From: Codonopsis lanceolata
Taxonomy: Eukaryota > Streptophyta > Magnoliopsida > Asterales > Campanulaceae
NCBI GenBank assembly: GCA_013146195.2
Contig: CM028382.1
Coordinates: 117,999,023-118,063,022, forward strand
Direction of reading: 5' to 3'
DNA: 64,000 bases
Shown in pieces: positions 57,365 through 64,000 of this stretch. Numbering within the stretch: the first letter of the stretch is position 1; the number at the start of each line of letters is the position of its first letter. A model generated the notes under the pieces. It saw only the letters and a list, made by a program, of their open reading frames with translations. It was not told where the DNA came from and searched no databases. The position numbers were made by a program, and so were the translations under genes.

Positions 57365-59061
57365 ATGGCTGAAAACGGTGTCAATGGTGGTAACCAAGTG
57401 GAGGAGGTCCACATAGCTACGCCAAGCATGAACCTTCTAGCTGGTAATAATCTACCACCCCCACCACCTCATGACGCTGGTCATCAGCTCAACCAACGGC
57501 GAGGCTTGGATTCGTTATCTAGGAGTGTCGTTGCAATTGTTGGTTTGGCTAACGAGTTCCGAGAAGAAGCATTACGCCAAAGGGCGATATATTTGGGGCA
57601 AATGCACCAGTTGAATTTGCAGTTAATTGCAATGGGCAAGCCCCCACTACCCATTGAGTTGGAGCCCCTTCCGGCTATGCACACGCCTAGTCAGGCAGCA
57701 AGTGTGTCTAGGACGGGGGAAAATCCTCAACATCCAATACAATTTCCTTCGCAACATCGTGAATAAGAGTCCAACAGGGGCCGAAGCCAGCAAAAGGGAC
57801 GGGCCAGTCAAAGGGTTGTCCCGAGTGTACATTCTCGATTGGGCCCTCGGGCAGGAAAAGATTCGACACAGTCACGCTACCGTCGAAGTTCGCCTTCTCC
57901 CCGAAGGTCGCACCCTCGACGCCCACGTTCACCGTCACCGCGCAGGTCGCATGCTCGCAACCATCACACCCCATCTCCTAAAAGGTCACATGCTCGCTGT
58001 CCTCGGACACTTTCGCCTGGAAGATCACAAGTTCATGTATCACATCATTCTAGAGGCAGGCGTGAATTGCCTCACACAAATGCGCAGAAAGGTTTAGTGG
58101 CTAATGATCCAGTGCCATAATTCGCAGATGTAGCCCAGGCACAAGTGGCGCAGGCCGTGGGTGTAGCTCAAGCTATGGGAGCTATGGGACCCTCATAGGC
58201 CCCTCTTATGCCCGGGGTACAACCTCAGCCCGTGGGTGATTTGCCTACACCCGTTAATATGCAAGAGTTCGAAGATTTGAAACGACGTATGGAAGCTTGG
58301 GAGCAAGGCAAGGCTTTGGATAGGAATTTTCTGGGCACGTCAGCTAGTCCTTTAGCCCCCTGGATTGAGAATGCACCTCCCGCACAAGGGCTCATCTTCC
58401 CAAATGTTAAGGTGTACATAGGGAAGACAAAGGCGAGAGATTGGTTGATGTCATTTTAGTCCCAGATTGGTTTTGTAACATCAGACGATACATTAAAAAT
58501 CTGAGATTTTGTGGGCTCGTTACAAGGAAAAACATTGGCCTGGATGGGAGCTTTACCTTGTAGGTCCATCAACAACTGGGCAGATTTACGGGCAAAGTTC
58601 TTGGCATATTTTGGAACTTCAGGGGCAATTGCAAAGACAAGAGCTGACTGTCTAAGGTTAAGCATGTAGCTCATGAATCGACTGCCAGCTACTTGGAACG
58701 GTTTACGAAAATGCTTGAACAAATTCCTGGATTATCCGAGTAGAAGGTCACTTTTTGCTTTGAAACAGGTTTGCTCGAGGGAGAAGGCGGCCTGAGGTCT
58801 GAGTTAAACATGCGGGAGCCCAAGACGCATGCAGAGATGTTGATGCGGGCTCAAAAGTGGTGCGCAGGGGAGACCGTGAAGAAAGAGAATAAGAATGAAA
58901 GCATTGAGACTGAGGGAGCTGGGGCTAATGCCAAAGGTAGCAGCCAGGGTGCAGGCGGTGGTTACAACCGCAACAAATCACGGTATGAACGTCCAAAGGA
59001 GTTTCTCAGAGAAAGTGATCTCACCCCGCTCAATACCTTGCGGGAGGATATAATATTATAA
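57365..59061 (+). pseudogene. Gypsy gag, broken into at least four frames
   Basis: Starts MAENGVNGGNQVEE at 57365 and is open to 57766. An Arg/Ser/Pro-rich stretch follows at 57839-58120 (RYRRSSPSPRRSHPRRPRS). Then comes 58208-58459 with LAPWIENAPPAQGLIFPNVK, a retrotransposon gag core at 58460-58740 (GKTLAWMGALPCRSINNWAD), and 58771-59061. The gag core precedes the CCHC-like segment in the next frame. Multiple stops and frame changes. Confidence 0.7.
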
Positions 59062-59804
59062 TGTATGAAGTCAAGGAGAAGCTTCCTCGTGCTCCTCGTA
59101 TGAATCCGGACACTGCGGATGTTCGGGATAGGACTAAGAGGTGTGCCTATCATGATGATTATAGGCATACGACAGAGGAGTACTGGTCGTTGAAGAAGAC
59201 CATACAGAAATTGAAAAAAAACGAAGGCCGGTTGGACCAGTTTAAGAGAGATGGAAATAATAGGGGGAATGCCCCTCGCAGAGACGCACCCCCAATTCGG
59301 GGGGTAATAAATGTCATCATGGATGAAGAGCCTACACTTACTCAGCTCGGCAAGCATATTTACTCCTTGTTGAAGGTGGTGGATTGCCCGACCACTCTAC
59401 AAGCAGGGGAGGAATCCATACAGTTTACTCACAGTGAGTTGGCGAGTAATGTGGCTGGGGAGCAGTCTCTGATTGTTTCAGCCTTGGTCGATGGTTGGGT
59501 GGTACACAGGATTTTGGTGGACGCGGGAGCTTGCAGGGACGTGATGTATTATTCCTGCTTTCAGGGTTTGGAGTTGAAAGACGAATGCCTCAAACCTTAT
59601 GCAGGGACTTTGGAAGGTTTCACCAATCATAAGGTGCCTGTCAAGGGCACAATTGAGCTCGAAGTCTTGATCAGCGAAGGCAGTCGTACTCGAGCAGAAA
59701 AAGTCACCTTCATGGTGATCGACTTGAAATCTCCCTATAATATTATTTTAGGGGTGCCGAGCATGACTAAGTTCCAGATGGTCGCCTCTATTCCTCACCA
59801 GTGA
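59061..59804 (+). pseudogene. Gypsy gag C-terminus and protease
   Basis: 247 codons. CAYHDDYRHTTEEYWSLKKT is the degenerate C-x-x-H gag motif of Tat elements; the protease carries RILVDAGACRDVMYYSCF (active-site D with the usual D-x-G spacing) and SPYNIILGVPSMTKF. It ends at a stop inside the protease C-terminal region. Confidence 0.75.
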
Positions 59805-60260
59805 GCCAAGTTTTACATCGATCAAGGAGTGGGGGTATTGAAGAGTCAGCCCCGGGCAGTGCAGGAATATGTACGGGATAGTTAAAGGAAAAAGCGAAAA
59901 TTGACTCTGGAGGATGGCGAGCAGAAGGTCACCATTAACACTAAGGAAAAGTCTCACGTAACTGTGGGCCCTTCGACGATTGCTATGGTCAGCAAAAGTT
60001 CGGTACAGGGCGAGCAGCGTCACCCAGAGGAAGTCACTTGTCCTTTGCCGATGATGGGGTCGGGGGGACAAGTTGAACAGGCTATGGATATGGAGCTGGA
60101 CCAGCTTGATGCCGCAGAAACGCAGGCTGAAGAAGAGGAAAAGGTGGAATGTGACACGCTCCAGATGCGGGATGAACCGAATTTACAGCTCAGGACGAGC
60201 TAGAAGAGGTTGTCATTAATTACGCTCATCAGAAGCGAGAGAATAAGAGATTAGCGAGCA

Positions 60261-61160
60261 TTGTCGGTGGAAGCTCGGGATAGATTGGTCAAGCAACTCA
60301 GGCGGCTTGGATGTGTTCGCGTGGAAGCCGAGAAGATATCTGAGGTTAGCGAGGACGTTGCAGTTCATTGCCTTAGTGTGGATCCAGTTTTCAGGCCAAT
60401 TCAGCAGCGGCCTAGAGTATACTCCACAGAAAAGGACAAAGCGATTAAGGAGGAGGTCGAAAAATTGCTCAGCGCAGATATTATCGAGGAAATTCACTAT
60501 CCCACTTGGTTGGCCAATGTGGTTATGGTTTAAAAGTCAAATGGAAAGTGGAGGATGTGTGTGGATTTCACCGACCTCAATAAAGCATGCCCGAAGGATT
60601 GTTATCCTCTCCCTCGCATCGACAAGTTGGTGGATGCCATAGCGGTTTTTGAGTTTTTTAAGCTTCATTGATGCATATTCAGGGTATCATCAGGTGAAGA
60701 TGAATGAAAAGGATAAAGCCTTGACAGCATTTTGAGCAGCGGGAGGCCTTTATTGTTACAAAATAATGCCCTTCGGTTTGAAGAATGCAAGAGCTACTTA
60801 TCAGCAAATGGTGAATAAAGTTTTCAGCTCGCAGATTGGCAGAAATGTTGAGGCATACATTGATGATATGATGGTGAAGACCAAAGGACATGATCATACC
60901 GTTGATTTGGAGGAAACCTTTGATAATCTTAGAAAGAATAACATGAAGCTTAACCCAAGCATGTGTGTTTTCGGGGTGAAAGCGGGCAAGTTCCTGGGGT
61001 TCATGGTGAACGAAAGAGGGATTGAGGCCAACCCGAATAAAATTAAGGCATTGGTCACAATGAAGCCTCCTCGCTACATCAAGGATGTCCAGAAGCTTAA
61101 CGGCCGAGTCATTGCTCTTGGTCGTTTTATTTCCAAGTCAGTAGAAAGGTGCCTGCCTTT
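60261..61160 (+). pseudogene. Gypsy reverse transcriptase, broken and truncated
   Basis: Pieces in order: RPIQQRPRVYSTEKDKAI, IIEEIHYPTWLANVVMV, then in other frames CVDF-TDLNKACPKD and CYPLPRIDKLVDA. From 60766 it reads MPFGLKNARATYQQMVNKVF, EAYIDDMMVKTK (catalytic Y-I-D-D), GKFLGFMVNERGIEANPNKI and GRFISKSVERCLPF. Internal stops lie at 60532-60534, near 60670 and near 60735. The sequence departs from gypsy after CLPF. Confidence 0.8.
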
Positions 61161-61164
61161 TTCA

Positions 61165-61386
61165 CCGTTAAACGTCGAAGGATCACCTGCGGCTCTACTC
61201 ATCGTTGAACCGATAAACGATGAAGAGCCACAACCACAACAACCACAACCCCCTAATGAAATCATTGCCACTGAAGAAATTGTAGAACAAGCACATTAAC
61301 TAGCATTGAGAAGATCTCAACGAAAAAAATGAAGTGTTGTTTATGATGACTACATTGTTTATCTACAAGAATATGAATTTGGCATA
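61165..61386 (+). mobile_element. Copia fragment, integrase-RT linker (plus strand)
   Basis: Continues the open frame of the gypsy reverse transcriptase by chance fusion. Encodes NDEEPQPQQPQPPNEI, a stop, then LALRRSQRKK, a stop, then SVVYDDYIVYLQEYEFGI. The L-R-R-S-x-R-x-R/K ... D-D-Y-I-V-Y/F-L-Q-E pattern is the variable linker between integrase and reverse transcriptase in many plant copia elements. It ends at the inversion junction near 61372-61386. Confidence 0.6.
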
Positions 61387-63475
61387 AAGATTGTTAGTCC
61401 CAAATGGCACAATAATAAGAATTATATACCCTTTGGATTTTTTAGGAAAACCAATGAAATAACCACTTATGGTTTTCAAATTCAATTAGTTTGTTTGATG
61501 ATTATATACCTTCGCTTCAACTGGACGTCCCCAAACTTGCAGATGTTTTAAACTAGGTTTCCAGTCTTTTCACAGTTCAAAAGGAGTTTTTGGAACTGCT
61601 TTACTAGGAACCCTATTTAAAATATATACGGCCATACGAAGAGCATATATCCACAATGTAATGGGAAATTTAGCATGACTCATCATGCTTCCAACCATTT
61701 CCAAAAGTGTGTGATTTCGCCTTTCAGCTACACCATTTTGTCATGGAGAATCTGGTATTGTGTATTGAGCTACAATTCCAAGTTGTTCGAGGAGTCTGGA
61801 AAAAGGTCTAAGATGTTGTCCTGTTTTGTCATATCTGCCATAAAATTCCCCACCTCTATCAGACCTTATGATTTTCATTTTTCTCTCTAATTGCCTCCCA
61901 ACCTCAGTTATGAATATTTAAACAAAATTCACAGATTGAGATTTGTTATGCAATAGATAGAGATAACGGTAACATGAATAATCATCTATAAAGGTGATGA
62001 AGTAGGTTTCTCCCTTAAACGTTGGAACATCAAAAGGTTCAAAAATATTTGTATGTATTATTTCAAGAAGTTGATAACTTCTTGTGGCTCCTTTCTTTGT
62101 GTGTTTTGCTGTTTTGCCTTTAATACAATCCACAAAACTTTGATAATCAATAAAACCTAGGTTCGGTAACACCCCATCTTTTACTAATCTTTGAAGTCGT
62201 TCATGGGATATATGTCCCAACTTCTGATGCCACAAGAGTGAATAGTCCTTTTTCATTACGTGATGTATAGTTCCTTCATTATGATGCATGGTCAATTGAG
62301 TTTCAGGTAAGGATGGAGAAAACAAAGTAAATTTGTAAAAACCATCCATAAGAATTCAAGAACCAAACTTAATAGAATCTTTATATAAATTGAAACTTCC
62401 AGTACCCAAATCAAATATAAATCCTTGTAAATCAAGTTTCGAAACTGAAACTAAGATGCGGGAAATAGATAGAACATAAAGAGTTTGAAATAAATCTAAA
62501 TAATATCCTTTTGCAAGAACAAGACAATATGTTTATATAGCTTCGATAGGAGCTTTATTGTCGTTTCCCACAAATAAAAAGTTTTCAGTTGGGTTTATGC
62601 TTTGAGCTGTAAGGAATCCCTGCATCGAATTAGAAACACGAACATTAGCACCAATATCCAACCACCATGTATTTAAAAGCACATTCATGAAGTTACATTG
62701 TGAAAAACTTATGAATCACAAAGGATTACCTTTATTTTCAAACCAGTTACGATGTTTCTCATAATCTTTCTGGAAATGTCCTGATTTCTTGCAGAAACGA
62801 CGAACTTCTTCGTTCTTTGACTTGACTTGAGGGGGTTGGACGTAATTATTCATTTTGGGTGGTGCTCTTTTTTGGCCTTTTCCAGTCTTTTTCCCAAACT
62901 TATGATTCGCTTCTTGAATTATGAGATGCACAACATTAACACCTTGTTGAGTTAGCCTTACTTCCTCTTGAACTAGCATGTTAGATAGTTCATTCATTGT
63001 TCGCTTTTCCTTAATAGAATTATAGTTCACTTGAAAATTGGCATATTATAGAGAAAGAGAATTTATGATAAATTGGATAAGAAAATTCTCATCTACTTTC
63101 ATTCCTAAATTCTGAAGTTTAGCTGCAAGGTTTTGCATCTCAATAATATGATTGTGCGTTGACCGTGCACCATCAAACTTCATAGTAGTGAGTTCTAACA
63201 TTAATTTCCCTGCAAGAGACTTATCTGGAGTCTTAAAGATTGTGCAACAGATTCTATGTTTGCAGCAATCGTCATTCGCAAGAACATAAGGTTCAATCTG
63301 TTACTTTTCTCCCACAGTTTATGGAAATCCTTATCCTCTTTGGTACTTTCTGTGGTTAATGGAGAAGGTTTTTCAGTTTGGAGTGCAAGATCGAGATCAA
63401 GAACACCCAAAGTGAATTCAACATTCTCATGTCATTCCTAGAAGTTGGTACCATTAAGGGAGGGTACAGATGAAA
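61374..63475 (-). mobile_element. Copia fragment, gag to integrase (minus strand)
   Basis: On the minus strand: gag (about 63475-63045, including FTLGVLDLDLALQTEKPSPL and NRLNLMFLRMTIA), a zinc-knuckle region (63030-62716, FCKKSGHFQKDYEKHRNWF), a decayed protease region, GAG-pre-integrase and integrase core (62349-61918), and the integrase C-terminal region (TISGYFIGFPKKSKGYI) ending in AKFIF near 61376. No LTR, reverse transcriptase or RNase H. It is a different copia family from the one at 52 kb. Confidence 0.8.
61918..62349 (-). pseudogene. Copia GAG-pre-integrase and integrase core
   Basis: 143 open codons with LLWHQKLGHISHERLQRLVK (zinc-binding H-x-x-x-x-H part), FVDCIKGKTAKHTKKGATRS and GETYFITFIDDYSCYRYLYL (the first catalytic Asp of the integrase core, D-D-Y-S). 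The downstream integrase part (about 61900-61400) continues with several stops, and recognisable TISGYFIGFPKKSKGYI. Confidence 0.85.
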
Positions 63476-64000
63476 CATGCGAGTGTAAGTTAACGGGAAC
63501 TGAAGCTAAAATATAATAGATGCATACAATTATTAAAAATTGTCTACTACGCATAAAGAAGATTCTCGTGTGAGTAAAACCTCCACTGAAATAATTATGA
63601 GTCATAATTCTAATTTAATCATGTGTACAAGAACAAGATAAATATCTGTGGATATTTTTCTTTTCTCCAACACATTAATTTTAATGTTGTTCAAACATGT
63701 CGATTAGAATCATCTATGGGCGATTATTGTTCTAATATGTATATACAACATAGAACACTCATCAATAAACATGAATATTAAATAAAATCAAAATAATAAT
63801 CTATAATTACCGTGGTAACAATTAGACTTTTAATCATATCAAAACGGTTATGTGTCGAAAACATAATTAATTTTTCTTTAAAAAATGTATAAAATTTTGA
63901 AGAGAAAATTTGAAGGCCAAAATAGGATCGTGTCATAACCAACTCATTGTCAATTTAATATAATTTAATATTGGTATATGGATGATACAAAGTGTTAACC
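63476..64000. other. AT-rich intergenic, nothing recognised
   Basis: No open frame of note, no repeat structure and no family signature to the end of the window. The 5' LTR expected upstream of the minus-strand copia gag is not recognisable here. Confidence 0.5.

Larger units (their letters stand above)
57365..61160 (+). mobile_element. Tat-like Ty3/gypsy internal region, truncated
   Basis: Decayed gag-pol in domain order gag, protease, reverse transcriptase. It is cut near 61160 just after the reverse transcriptase thumb (SVERCLPF); RNase H and integrase are absent because unrelated copia sequence follows. Motif spelling (CAYHDDYRHTTEEYWSLK, RILVDAGACRDVMYYSCF, DVQKLNGRVIALGRFISKS) fits the Tat group. 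Its 5' LTR is the split one at 51.5-57.29 kb. Confidence 0.8.

Overview
This is plant nuclear DNA, very probably from a eudicot. The evidence is spliced genes with GT..AG introns, high A+T, and a dense layer of plant-type transposable elements: Ty1/copia, Ty3/gypsy (Tat-like), Helitrons, hAT, CACTA, PIF/Harbinger, Stowaway and a SINE-like insertion. A 100-base run of N at 2527-2626 marks an assembly gap. No bacterial operons, CRISPR, rRNA or convincing tRNA genes were seen. The species cannot be fixed from the sequence alone.

Layout. 1-9.8 kb: Helitron copy 1 (3' end at 1217) with a SINE-like insertion, the gap, a broken SAUR-like fragment (4831-5063, minus) and a CACTA end with a 35-bp subterminal repeat array (about 8.95-9.76 kb). 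9.9-14.6 kb: an orphan exon, a hairpin-containing minisatellite (11.4-12.4 kb), a tandem duplication and LTR-like remnants. 15-20.9 kb: a pair of about 730-bp direct repeats, a Helitron end at 16523 and Helitron copy 2 ending at 20665. 21.3-22.4 kb: an intact intronless ELC/VPS23-like gene. 23.6-42.6 kb, minus strand: a long-chain acyl-CoA synthetase (LACS8/9-like) gene. Its final exon (23590-23751) is separated from the other ten exons (36456-42598) by a 12.7-kb intron filled with transposons; several frameshifts and a nonsense codon suggest a pseudogene. 44.0-48.2 kb, minus strand: a three-exon gene for a small single-pass membrane protein of unknown function, with a non-coding 5' exon. 48.2-49.3 kb: a PIF/Harbinger-like element carrying a two-exon fragment of a host gene. 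49.4-51.05 kb: Helitron copy 3. 51.5-61.2 kb: a Tat-like gypsy element whose 5' LTR is split by a young copia element (52020-57151, CATTT target-site duplication). 61.2-63.5 kb: a rearranged piece of a second copia element, partly inverted.

Only two loci look like working host genes: the ELC-like gene (ESCRT-I, endosomal sorting) and the small membrane protein gene. The LACS locus keeps nearly all of its exon-intron structure and a normal total length (about 700 residues), but it carries at least four independent disabling changes unless these are assembly errors. The rest of the window is mostly a record of repeated, nested transposition. I found no clearly new functional system. The most informative structures are the split LACS gene, the element nests with exact target-site duplications, the gene fragment captured by a PIF-like element, and the copia inversion joined at microhomology.
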